Shown: positions 46,056 to 53,845 of the stretch, piece by piece
How positions within the stretch are numbered: the stretch's first letter is position 1
Layout: each line of letters opens with the position of its first letter
Assembly (NCBI GenBank): GCA_958422985.1
Contig: CATZPY010000006.1
Coordinates: 1 to 57,661, forward strand
Source: an uncultured Clostridium sp.
GTDB lineage: Bacteria > Bacillota > Clostridia > TANB77 > CAG-508
Reading direction: 5' to 3'
DNA length: 57,661 nucleotides
Notes under the pieces: model-generated
The model's input: the letters and a program-made list of their open reading frames with translations, nothing else
Databases searched by the model: none
Told to the model about the DNA's origin: nothing
Program-made: the position numbers and the translations under genes

Positions 46056-46439
46056 ATGGACGAAGAAAAAATTGTAGAACAAGAAATTAATGTGGCTAAT
46101 GAAGTTGTAGCTACTATTGCTGGTATGGCAGTTTCTAAAGTTGACGGTGTTGCAAAAATGGCTGGAGGTTTTACAGAAGGTCTTAAAGCCATAGGTGGCA
46201 AAAAGCAAATGTCAAGAGGAATTAAAGTAGAAGCAGATGGAGAAAATGTAAAAATAGAAATAAATATTATTGTAAGATATGGAGTAAACATAAGAGAAGT
46301 AGGAAAGAACATTCAAGTAAAAGTTAAAGAAGAAGTAGAAAATATGACAGGAAATAAAGTAGACAGAGTTGTTGTTAATGTTCAAGGCGTAAAAGTTGAT
46401 GATGATACAGAGGAAAAGATAGATAATATGGAGGAATAA
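46056..46439 (+). CDS. Asp23/Gls24 family envelope stress protein
   Basis: This 127-residue cytoplasmic protein has the family layout: INVANEVVATIAGMAVSKVDGV near the start, GGFTEGLKAI, KVEADGENVKIEINIIVRYGV in the middle, and VVVNVQGVKVDD near the end. Asp23 proteins gather at the membrane and respond to wall or alkaline stress. AAGGAGG precedes the ATG. The DUF308 membrane protein begins 4 bases after its stop and may anchor or partner it; inference from context only. Confidence 0.9.
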   Translation: MDEEKIVEQEINVANEVVATIAGMAVSKVDGVAKMAGGFTEGLKAIGGKKQMSRGIKVEADGENVKIEINIIVRYGVNIREVGKNIQVKVKEEVENMTGNKVDRVVVNVQGVKVDDDTEEKIDNMEE

Positions 46440-46443
46440 TTTT

Positions 46444-46986
46444 ATGGACCAAATAAAAGATTTATTAAAAAAATCTGGTACATCTAATATATTGGTATCA
46501 ATAATTTTTGGACTATTTGGAGTAATATTATGTATTTTAAATGAAGGAGCAGTAAAAGTAATTTCTTGCCTAATAGGTTTACTATTTATAATGATAGGAG
46601 TTGCAAGACTACTAAACTATGTAAAAGGCAGAGGAATGGGAGAACATTTTAACTTCGATTTATTTTGTGGGTTAGTTGCAATAGTTCTTGGAGGAGCAGC
46701 TATAATTTATACAGATGCAATAGGTATAATATTAAGACTAATAGTAGGAACATGGATTGTATATAGTGGTATAACAAGAACATATTTATCTTTTAAATTG
46801 AAAGCATTTAACTCATCAATATGGATAATTAGTTTGGTATTATCAATTTTAATGGTTATATTTGGCATATACATTATGCTAAATAGTGGAGTAATTGTAA
46901 CATTAATTGGTTCATTAATGATTGCATATGCAATAATAGATATAATAGAAAGTATAATTTTTATAAAAAAAATAAAACAATTTTAA
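46444..46986 (+). CDS. DUF308/HdeD-like membrane protein
   Basis: A 180-residue protein with six membrane helices in the repeated pattern of DUF308 (HdeD-like): IFGLFGVILCILNEGAVKV, LIGLLFIMIGVARLL, LVAIVLGGAAIIYTDAI, GTWIVYSGITRTYLS, LVLSILMVIFGIYIM and SLMIAYAIIDIIES. Family members are linked to acid or envelope stress. Four bases separate it from the Asp23 gene; GGAGG lies within the end of that gene. A long terminator ends the unit. Confidence 0.87.
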   Translation: MDQIKDLLKKSGTSNILVSIIFGLFGVILCILNEGAVKVISCLIGLLFIMIGVARLLNYVKGRGMGEHFNFDLFCGLVAIVLGGAAIIYTDAIGIILRLIVGTWIVYSGITRTYLSFKLKAFNSSIWIISLVLSILMVIFGIYIMLNSGVIVTLIGSLMIAYAIIDIIESIIFIKKIKQF

Positions 46987-47036
46987 AAAACAAATGCAAG
47001 ATTATATAATAGAAAATAATCTTGCATTTGTTTTTT
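46985..47036 (+). terminator. Terminator after the Asp23-DUF308 unit
   Basis: A 20-base perfect stem (46985-47004 with 47017-47036) and 12-base loop end in TTTTTT. It is the longest perfect terminator stem in the window and overlaps the DUF308 stop codon by two bases. Confidence 0.9.
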
Positions 47037-47133
47037 GTATACTAAAAATAGCTAAGTAATAGGCTTTTTTATATTATAAATTAAAGCGATTTTTATAAAA
47101 GATTTTATTTACAAATAAAACACAATTAGGAAA

Positions 47134-47173
47134 TACTATGGATATAATTAACATGTAAAATGTATCCATAGTA
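47134..47173 (+). promoter_or_regulatory. Leader hairpin just upstream of the alarmone synthetase ribosome-binding site
   Basis: TACTATGGATA at 47134-47144 and its complement at 47163-47173 form an 11-base perfect stem with an 18-base loop, ending 7 bases before AGGGGTG. It could be an operator or a leader structure controlling translation. The 140 bases before it (from the terminator) hold no other gene that I can see. Confidence 0.5.
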
Positions 47174-47279
47174 ACCAGAAAGGGGTGACGCTAAATTAGA
47201 AAATAATATTATTAAATCTCAAAAAGAGATATTTAAAAACGAAAAAATAACAGTAAAAAGCGACATTTTTAACAAATTA

Positions 47280-47837
47280 ATGTCAATATACTCACTAAGC
47301 ATAGAACAAATTAGAAAAATTGTTGAAGAGTGGGAGGTGAAGTACAAGGAAATAAATTTAATAGATCATGTTAAATACAGAATAAAAAGTCCTAAAAGTA
47401 TAATAACCAAAATGAAAAAGAAAAACTACGAATTAAATTATACCGAACTTATAGAAAAAATAAACGATGTTGCAGGTATTAGAATTATTTGCCCATTTAA
47501 AGAAAATGTGTATATAGTAAGACAGTTAATAACAGAAAATCCCAATATACATATATTAGATGAAAAAGATTATATTCAAAATCCTAAAAAAAGCGGTTAT
47601 TCAAGTTTACACTTAATTATAGAAATCCCTGTAGAAACTGAGCTTGGAAAAGTATATGTAAAAGCCGAGGTACAAATAAGAACAATGGCTATGGACTTTT
47701 GGGCAAGTTTAGAACATGAACTTAAATATAAAAATAACAATATTACCAAAGCAGCTTCTAAAAAATTATTAAAAGCAGCTAAAGTAATGAAAAAGTTAGA
47801 TGCTGAAATGTCAGTAATAGCAAATGAAATACGTTAA
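47280..47837 (+). CDS. Small alarmone synthetase (RelA/SpoT synthetase domain)
   Basis: The 185-residue protein makes (p)ppGpp-type alarmones from ATP and GDP/GTP. Synthetase motifs are KSPKSIITKMKKKN, NDVAGIRIICPF, KKSGYSSLHLIIEIP, AEVQIRTMAMDFWASLEHEL and KYKNN. There is no hydrolase, TGS or ACT domain. The first canonical start is ATG at 47280, but it lacks a ribosome-binding site. The same frame is open back to 47175, and AGGGGTG at 47181-47187 is ideally spaced for TTA at 47196, which would add 28 residues (LENNIIKSQKEIFKNEKI...). The real start is therefore uncertain: either a mutated TTG or a rare codon. Confidence 0.82.
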   Translation: MSIYSLSIEQIRKIVEEWEVKYKEINLIDHVKYRIKSPKSIITKMKKKNYELNYTELIEKINDVAGIRIICPFKENVYIVRQLITENPNIHILDEKDYIQNPKKSGYSSLHLIIEIPVETELGKVYVKAEVQIRTMAMDFWASLEHELKYKNNNITKAASKKLLKAAKVMKKLDAEMSVIANEIR

Positions 47838-47859
47838 ATTCCCCTCTTATTAAATAGAT

Positions 47860-47900
47860 AAAGCTACCTTAAAAGTATTATTTTTAAGGTAGCTTTTAAA
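47860..47900 (+). terminator. Terminator after the alarmone synthetase gene
   Basis: A 15-base perfect stem (AAAGCTACCTTAAAA at 47860-47874 with its complement at 47882-47896) and 7-base loop, ending in T residues. Confidence 0.85.
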
Positions 47901-47901
47901 A

Positions 47902-47929
47902 TTGAACAAATTATTTGTATTTTTATAAA
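47902..47929 (+). promoter_or_regulatory. Possible promoter of the P-type ATPase gene
   Basis: TTGAAC at 47902-47907 and TATAAA at 47924-47929 with 16-base spacing lie between the terminator and the TTG start at 47999. Match is moderate. Confidence 0.4.
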
Positions 47930-47998
47930 TAATATAGTAATATAGTGTAGTGTATGATAAAATAATAAAACAAATGAGAAAGAAAAGGAGTGTAATAT

Positions 47999-50338
47999 TT
48001 GGAAAAGGAAAGTTTAAAAGGTTTAACGGACAAACAAGTAGAAGAAAGAATAAAAGATGGAAAAGTAAACAAAGTCGAAGACAATAAAACCAGAACCAAT
48101 TGGGAAATTATTAGAGATAACGTATGCACATTGTTTAACTTATTCAATCTTTTAATAGCGATTGCTTTAATAGCAGTTAAAGCTTATACAAACTTAGCAT
48201 ATATGTTAATTATAATAGTAAATATTATAATTGGAGTAGTGCAAGAAATACATGCAAGAAATTTAGTACAAAAATTATCTGTATTAAAAGTTTCTAAAGC
48301 AAATGTAATTAGGAATGGAAAAGAAAAAGAAATAAATATAGATGAAATAGTATTAGACGATTTAATAGTTTTAGATGCAGGAAAACAAATTTGTGCAGAC
48401 TCTGTAGTAATGAGTGGAGAAGTGGAAGTTAATGAGTCATTACTTACAGGAGAATCAGACACTATATTAAAACAAAAAGGTGATAAACTATTATCTGGAA
48501 GTTATGTAGTTAGTGGAAAATGCTATTCTAAAGTAGAAAAAGTAGGAAAAGACAATTTCGCAGAGCAAATTACAAGTGAAACTAAAAAATATAAAAGAGC
48601 AGAATCAGAACTTGTAAATTCTATGAAAAAGGTTACAAACTTTACTAGTTTTGTAATAATACCAGTAGGTTTAATACTTTTTGTTCAGGCATATTTCTTT
48701 AGAAATGTAGACATAACCAATTCAGTTGTTTCTACTGCAGCAGCATTATTAGGAATGTTACCTAAAGGTTTAATGCTTCTTATAACTATATCTTTGGCAA
48801 CAGGTGTAATAAAACTTGCTAAAAAACGTGTATTAGTACAAGATTTATACAGTGTAGAAACATTGGCACATATAGATACTTTATGTTTAGACAAAACGGG
48901 TACAATTACAGAAGGAAGAATGAAAGTAGATAATGTAAAAATATATAACGAAAAATGTTTGCCACACACTATGCAAAAAATGATGGTAGCATTTGTAAAC
49001 GAAATGTCAGATAATAATGCAACATTTATGGCTCTAAAAGATTATTATAAAGGTGAAGATAAATTTGAGGTAGAAGACAATATGGCGTTTTCTTCTGAAA
49101 GAAAATGGAGTTCAATAAGTTTTAAAGGTATTGGTTCTATAGTATTAGGAGCGCCAGAACGCTTAATAGAAAAAAGTAAAATGGAAATGCCAGAAGAAGT
49201 TGTGACAGCACAAAAAGCAGGAAAAAGAATGCTATTTGTAGGATATTCAAAAGAGACTGTAAGTGATGAAAACTTACCAAATTTAGAAATTGTTGCAGCG
49301 ATAACTTTAGATGATCCATTAAGAAAGAATGCAAAAGAAATGTTAGGTTTCTTTAAAACACAATCTGTAGATATAAAAATAATTTCAGGAGATAACCCGC
49401 TAACAGTTTCAAGTATAGCTAAAAAAGCAGGATTAGAATCATATGATTCTTATATAGATTTATCAACAATAAGCTCAGATGATCAAATTCCAGAATTAGT
49501 AGATAAATACAGTGTATTTGCAAGAGTTATGCCACATCAAAAAAGTTTAATAGTAAAAGCACTTCAAGAAAAAGGTCATTCTGTAGCAATGACTGGTGAT
49601 GGAGTAAATGATGTTGTTGCACTTAAACAAGCAGATTGTAGTATAACATTACCAGAAGCTTCAGACATAGCAAGACAAGTTTCACAAATAGTATTACTAA
49701 ATTCAGATTTTAGTGTGTTAAAAGATGTGTTAATGGAAGGAAGAAGAGTTGTTAATAACATAACAAATGTAGCTAGAATATTCTTTATTAAAACAATATA
49801 TTCAATGTTATTAGCATTATTTAATATAGTAACAAATACAGCATTCCCATTTATACCAATACAAATAACACTAATAGATGTAGCAATAGAAGGTTATACA
49901 TCATTCTTCTTATCTTTTTTAGAAAATTCGAAACCATTAAAAGGAACCTTCTTACGAACTGTAATAAGAAATGCATTGCCATATGCTTTAACAATAATGA
50001 TTAGTATCATACTTATAACATTTACAAGAGCAGGTATGGGATTAAATATAGAGGAATCACATACTCTTATGTACTTAATTATTGGTGGTGTAAGCATTTT
50101 TGCAGTAATAGAAGCATGTAGACCTTTTAATAGAATAAGCACATTTTTATGCACAACAACAGCAGTAGGATTTTTCTTTGCAGCAATTTTATTTAAGAAA
50201 TTATTACACTTAACAGCTATAAATGAGCAAGTAATACTTATATTAGGTGCTAGTTTAATTTTGGCATATATTGTAGTTACAGGTCTTAAATATTTAATTA
50301 ACAATTTAAGTAATGACTTAGAAAAAGCAAGAGAATAA
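47999..50338 (+). CDS. P-type cation-transporting ATPase (CtpE-like)
   Basis: This 779-residue pump has no metal-binding N-terminal domain. Motifs: LLTGESD (TGES, actuator), DKTGTITEG (phosphorylated Asp), TMALGDGVND-equivalent MTGDGVNDVVALKQAD, and about ten membrane helices. Helix 4 reads LLGMLPKGLMLLITISL, similar to the CtpE group of actinobacteria and Bacillota that I associate with calcium transport; substrate is not proven. Start is TTG at 47999 with AAAGGAG 8 bases upstream. The YdcF-like gene begins 11 bases after its stop. Confidence 0.88.
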   Translation: MEKESLKGLTDKQVEERIKDGKVNKVEDNKTRTNWEIIRDNVCTLFNLFNLLIAIALIAVKAYTNLAYMLIIIVNIIIGVVQEIHARNLVQKLSVLKVSKANVIRNGKEKEINIDEIVLDDLIVLDAGKQICADSVVMSGEVEVNESLLTGESDTILKQKGDKLLSGSYVVSGKCYSKVEKVGKDNFAEQITSETKKYKRAESELVNSMKKVTNFTSFVIIPVGLILFVQAYFFRNVDITNSVVSTAAALLGMLPKGLMLLITISLATGVIKLAKKRVLVQDLYSVETLAHIDTLCLDKTGTITEGRMKVDNVKIYNEKCLPHTMQKMMVAFVNEMSDNNATFMALKDYYKGEDKFEVEDNMAFSSERKWSSISFKGIGSIVLGAPERLIEKSKMEMPEEVVTAQKAGKRMLFVGYSKETVSDENLPNLEIVAAITLDDPLRKNAKEMLGFFKTQSVDIKIISGDNPLTVSSIAKKAGLESYDSYIDLSTISSDDQIPELVDKYSVFARVMPHQKSLIVKALQEKGHSVAMTGDGVNDVVALKQADCSITLPEASDIARQVSQIVLLNSDFSVLKDVLMEGRRVVNNITNVARIFFIKTIYSMLLALFNIVTNTAFPFIPIQITLIDVAIEGYTSFFLSFLENSKPLKGTFLRTVIRNALPYALTIMISIILITFTRAGMGLNIEESHTLMYLIIGGVSIFAVIEACRPFNRISTFLCTTTAVGFFFAAILFKKLLHLTAINEQVILILGASLILAYIVVTGLKYLINNLSNDLEKARE

Positions 50339-50349
50339 AAGGTGATGCA

Positions 50350-51150
50350 ATGCAAATTATATTCTTAAATATATTTTTTATAATAGGAATTTTATTAATA
50401 TATAGTGGAGTATCTGGTATATTAACAGATATATTTAGAAAAAGAAAAATATTAAATAGAAAATATTTAATACTAATATTTGGAATTATGGTAACTTTTT
50501 CTGCCATAATTCCAAATTTAATTGATAACAAAATAACGATATTTATTAAATATATATCAATATATTTTTCGCTAACTTTTATTGTATTTTGTGTAGCGAG
50601 CATAATAGTTAATTTAAATATTAAGAAAAAGACATATAATGTAATAATAGTTTTAGGTGGTTATTTATTAAATGGTAACCAATTAACAAAAGCATTAACA
50701 AAAAGATTAAATTTAGCTATAAAATTATACAACAACCAAAAAGAAAAACCGAAAATCATTTTATCTGGAGGAAAAATAAGAGAAGAAACCATAAGCGAGG
50801 CAGAAGCAATGGAAAAATATTTAGTTAGCAACAATATTCCAGTACAAGATATTATAAAAGAGGAAAAGTCTAAAAATACTTTGGAGAATTTTAAATTTTC
50901 TAAACAAGAACTAGAAAAACTTAATATAAGTGAAAATATAGCTTTTGTAAGTAATAATTTTCATATATTAAGGTCAAAGATTTATGCTTCAAAAAATAAA
51001 GTAAAGGCTAAAGGAATAGGTGCTAAAACTTTATGGTATTATTTTCCAGAAGCTTTTGTAAATGAATATTTAGCAATTTTATTATTAAGTAAAAATATAT
51101 TAATCGTATATTTTTTTATAGCAATTTTTTTAACAATAATAGCAAAATAA
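50350..51150 (+). CDS. YdcF/SanA-like DUF218 membrane protein
   Basis: A 266-residue protein with three N-terminal membrane helices, a DUF218 domain (about 98-230) and a final C-terminal helix. Domain motifs: NVIIVLGGYLLNGNQLTKALTKR, PKIILSGGK, SEAEAMEKYL, KNTLENFKFS and FVSNNFHILRSKIYA. Relatives (ElyC, SanA) affect wall or lipid carrier metabolism. AAAAGGTGATGC precedes the ATG. It links the P-type ATPase to nadD with short gaps. Confidence 0.87.
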   Translation: MQIIFLNIFFIIGILLIYSGVSGILTDIFRKRKILNRKYLILIFGIMVTFSAIIPNLIDNKITIFIKYISIYFSLTFIVFCVASIIVNLNIKKKTYNVIIVLGGYLLNGNQLTKALTKRLNLAIKLYNNQKEKPKIILSGGKIREETISEAEAMEKYLVSNNIPVQDIIKEEKSKNTLENFKFSKQELEKLNISENIAFVSNNFHILRSKIYASKNKVKAKGIGAKTLWYYFPEAFVNEYLAILLLSKNILIVYFFIAIFLTIIAK

Positions 51151-51182
51151 ATTTAAGTATATAATTACGAAAGGAACAAAAA

Positions 51183-51785
51183 ATGAAAAAATATGGCTTT
51201 TTTGGAGGGAGTTTTAACCCACCAACTATAGCTCACGAAATAATAGCAAAAGAAATAGCAAAAGAATTTAACCTAGATAAAGTATATTTCGTACCAGTTG
51301 GCGATTTTTATAATAAAAAAGATTTAATAGATGAAAGAAAAAGGTTTGAAATGCTTAATCTTATTACAGATAGTAATATAGATGTTTTAGATATAGAATT
51401 AAAAGCTAAAAAAAGCTTACAAACAATAGATGCGTTTAACTTAATAAACAATAAATTTAATTTATCTAAAAATTATTTTATTCTAGGAGGAGATAACTTA
51501 GAAAAGTTACCTAATTGGGAAAATGCAGAAAAATGCTTAAATAGTAATATTATTGCTATTAAAAGAGGAAAGAAAATAGAAGATATAATCGAAAATAATA
51601 AATTATTAAAGTTAAATAAAGAAAAAATATTTATATACAATACCAATAAATTATCAAATTATAGTTCAACAGAAGTGAGAACAGCAATAAAAAGTAAAAA
51701 TAAAGAAATATTAAAAAAAATGCTTAATAAAAAAGTGTATTTATACGTAGAAGAAAATATGTTATATAAAGGAGCAGAAAAGTGA
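51183..51785 (+). CDS. nadD: Nicotinate-nucleotide adenylyltransferase
   Basis: NadD joins nicotinate mononucleotide with ATP on the way to NAD. The 200-residue protein has the nucleotidyltransferase start GFFGGSFNPPTIAHEIIAKE, YFVPVGDFYNKK, the LGGDNLEKLPNW motif and SSTEVRTAIKS near the end. Usual neighbours (yqeK, rsfS) are not adjacent. AAAGGAAC precedes the ATG. Its last 4 bases overlap the start of the glycosyltransferase, so the two are cotranscribed and coupled. Confidence 0.92.
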   Translation: MKKYGFFGGSFNPPTIAHEIIAKEIAKEFNLDKVYFVPVGDFYNKKDLIDERKRFEMLNLITDSNIDVLDIELKAKKSLQTIDAFNLINNKFNLSKNYFILGGDNLEKLPNWENAEKCLNSNIIAIKRGKKIEDIIENNKLLKLNKEKIFIYNTNKLSNYSSTEVRTAIKSKNKEILKKMLNKKVYLYVEENMLYKGAEK

Positions 51786-52900
51786 AAATATTGTTAGTAA
51801 TGGATCAATTTGAAAATGCAAATAATGGTACAACAATTTCAGCAATAAGATTTGCAGAAGGATTAAGAAAAAGAGGGCATGAAGTAAGAATTTTAAGTAC
51901 TGGTGTAGAGGGCGAAAACAAATATGCTGTAAAAACTTTAAAATTACCAATAGGTGTGTCTAACATTATAAAATCACAAGGAATGTGTTTTGGAGTGCCA
52001 GATAAAGAAATAATAAGAAAAGCAATGGAAGGTGTCGATATTGTACATTTTTATATGCCTTTTTGGCTTTCTAAAGCTAGTTTAAAAATTGCAGAAGAAT
52101 TAAAAATTCCTCATACAGCTGCTTTCCATGTGCAACCAGAAAATATAACATATACAATAAAATTAGGGAATAATAAACTAGTTAATAAAACAATATATAG
52201 TAAATTTAGAGATGACTTCTTTAATAAATTTAGGCATATACATTGTCCTAGTAATTTTATTGCAAATCAATTAAAACAAAATAATTATACTGCAAAGTTA
52301 CATGTTATTTCTAATGGAATACAAGATAAATTTAAGTTTACTCCAAAGGAAAAACATGATAAAATAGTAATAACTATGGTAGGTAGATTATCTGGCGAAA
52401 AAAGACAGGATATATTATTTGAAGCAATAAAAAAATCTAAATATGAAAAAAATATTCAATTAGTATTAGCAGGAAAAGGACCAAAATATAAGCAATATGT
52501 TCAATTTGGCAAAGAATTAACAAATGAGCCAATAATAACATTTTTAGACGAAGAAAAATTGCTAAAATTATTAGCAAATACAGATTTATATGTACATACA
52601 TCAGATGCAGAAATAGAAGCTATTTCTTGTTTAGAAGCAATTGCATGTGGAAATGTACCTGTTATAGCTAATAGTGAAAAATCTGCAACACCACAATTTG
52701 CGTTAGACGAAAGAAGTTTATTTGAAGCAGGAAATAGTGATGATTTAGCTAAAAAAATAGATATGTGGTTAGATAATACAGAAGAATTAAATAATATGAG
52801 AAAAATATATAGTGAAAGTGCAGAAAAATATAGAATAGAGAAAAGTATGGAAAAAATAGAGGAGATGTTTAATGATGAAATTAAAGAATACAATATTTAA
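51782..52900 (+). CDS. GT4 glycolipid-type glycosyltransferase
   Basis: A 372-residue GT4 enzyme similar in layout to 1,2-diacylglycerol 3-glucosyltransferases: MDQFENANNGTTISAIRFAEGLRKRGHEVRI, AAFHVQPENITY, VISNGIQDKF, TMVGRLSGEKRQDILFEA, AGKGPKYKQY, VHTSDAEIEAISCLEAIACG with an EX7E-type glutamate pair. Start is GTG at 51782, overlapping nadD by 4 bases. An acyltransferase gene starts inside its end, so a role in membrane glycolipid or lipoteichoic anchor synthesis is likely. The acceptor is inferred from similarity and context. Confidence 0.85.
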   Translation: MKILLVMDQFENANNGTTISAIRFAEGLRKRGHEVRILSTGVEGENKYAVKTLKLPIGVSNIIKSQGMCFGVPDKEIIRKAMEGVDIVHFYMPFWLSKASLKIAEELKIPHTAAFHVQPENITYTIKLGNNKLVNKTIYSKFRDDFFNKFRHIHCPSNFIANQLKQNNYTAKLHVISNGIQDKFKFTPKEKHDKIVITMVGRLSGEKRQDILFEAIKKSKYEKNIQLVLAGKGPKYKQYVQFGKELTNEPIITFLDEEKLLKLLANTDLYVHTSDAEIEAISCLEAIACGNVPVIANSEKSATPQFALDERSLFEAGNSDDLAKKIDMWLDNTEELNNMRKIYSESAEKYRIEKSMEKIEEMFNDEIKEYNI

Positions 52901-53561
52901 TTTTTTCGCAAACATATTTTATTATCTTATAGCAGTACCAATAGTATTTTTAATAGACAAAATATTTCTTGACTATAAAGTTATAGGAAGAGAAAATATA
53001 AAAAAAGTTCCAGGAGGAAAAATAACAATATCTAATCATATGCATTATTTAGATTGTACAATGAATGGTCTTGCAAATTTTCCAGATTATTCATATTTTG
53101 TTACATTAGAGTCAAATTTTAAGATACCTATAGTAGGGCCATTAATAAAATTGTTAAGAGCAATTCCGATTCCTACTAAAATAGAAGAAAAGAAGCAGTT
53201 TTATAAAAATATTTCAAAACTTTTAGAAGAAGGAGAAACAATACATATATATCCAGAAGGAGAATTACGTGTGTATGAAAAAGAATTAAATAGATTTCAT
53301 AAAGGTGCATTTGCAATGGCAGTAGAAAATAATGTGCCAATAATTCCAACAGTAATAACAACGCATAAGCCAGAAGGGATTTACAAATACATAAAAACAA
53401 AACCAGTAATGACACATGTAATATTAGAGCCAATATATCCCGATTTATCTATAGAAAATAAACTAGAAAGAATAGAAAAAATGAAACAAGAATCATATTA
53501 TAAAATGCAAGAAGTTCTAGAAAGAACAGAACTTTGTTATGAAATCGGGATTGAGGGATAG
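52872..53561 (+). CDS. plsC: PlsC-like 1-acyl-glycerol-3-phosphate acyltransferase
   Basis: This 229-residue membrane enzyme adds the second acyl chain in phosphatidic acid synthesis. After an N-terminal membrane helix come NHMHYLD (HX4D catalytic), the IPIVGPLIKLLRAIPI substrate region, IYPEGELRVY (EGxxR) and VPIIPTVI. GAGGAG precedes the ATG-ATG start; the gene overlaps the glycosyltransferase by 29 bases. Its last codons (EIGIEG, stop at 53559-53561) lie within a dispersed repeat, so the ancestral C-terminus may have been replaced. Confidence 0.88.
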   Translation: MMKLKNTIFNFFANIFYYLIAVPIVFLIDKIFLDYKVIGRENIKKVPGGKITISNHMHYLDCTMNGLANFPDYSYFVTLESNFKIPIVGPLIKLLRAIPIPTKIEEKKQFYKNISKLLEEGETIHIYPEGELRVYEKELNRFHKGAFAMAVENNVPIIPTVITTHKPEGIYKYIKTKPVMTHVILEPIYPDLSIENKLERIEKMKQESYYKMQEVLERTELCYEIGIEG

Positions 53562-53597
53562 TCTTTAAAATCCCTATTTAAAAAGGGATTTTAAAAG
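53546..53597. repeat. Dispersed repeat copy C at the 3' end of plsC, with hairpin
   Basis: CGGGATTGAGGGATAGTC at 53546-53563 continues as TTTAAAATCCCT; on the minus strand it reads GGGATTTTAAAGACTATCCC, matching the other copies. A second stem (AAAATCCCT 53567-53575 with AGGGATTTT 53584-53592) may act as terminator. It covers the last codons of plsC. Confidence 0.74.
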
Positions 53598-53744
53598 CTT
53601 TGAGTATGCTAATATAAAAAAAGTATTGTATAAAAAAGCAAACCTAAGATTTTCTAACAAATGTAAATTCTAAGGGAATCTAAGGTTTACCATAATTCTC
53701 TAGTACAGAAATTTCTCCTACTAGGAGAAGTTGCTTACTATATA

Positions 53745-53781
53745 AAAAGCAATGTAATAAAAAAACACATTGCTTTTTTTT
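53745..53781 (+). terminator. Terminator upstream of argS promoter
   Basis: An 11-base perfect stem (AAAAGCAATGT at 53745-53755 with ACATTGCTTTT at 53767-53777) runs into T residues. It ends the glycolipid unit or a short leader RNA. Confidence 0.82.
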
Positions 53782-53782
53782 G

Positions 53783-53811
53783 TTGCAATATATAAGCATT
53801 TATTATATAAT
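53783..53811 (+). promoter_or_regulatory. Promoter of argS
   Basis: TTGCAA at 53783-53788 and TATAAT at 53806-53811 have 17-base spacing, 34 bases upstream of the argS start and just past a terminator. Confidence 0.72.
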
Positions 53812-53845
53812 AAGCACGAAAATTAGGATAGGATAAGGTGATTTT

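Larger units (their letters stand above)
53600..53845 (+). other. Gene-free leader of argS with several inverted repeats
   Basis: This stretch holds no gene. It contains an imperfect stem AAACCTAAGATT (53640-53651) with AATCTAAGGTTT (53677-53688), 11 of 12 pairs, and a perfect 8-base inverted repeat TTCTCCTA/TAGGAGAA around one base at 53713-53729. A terminator and promoter follow. No T-box consensus is visible, so tRNA-sensing control is not supported. Confidence 0.5.

Noticed and set aside
53600..53845. T-box riboswitch ahead of argS
   Set aside because: No AGGGTGG-type T-box sequence, no specifier-loop layout; the hairpins are unrelated and a promoter follows the terminator.
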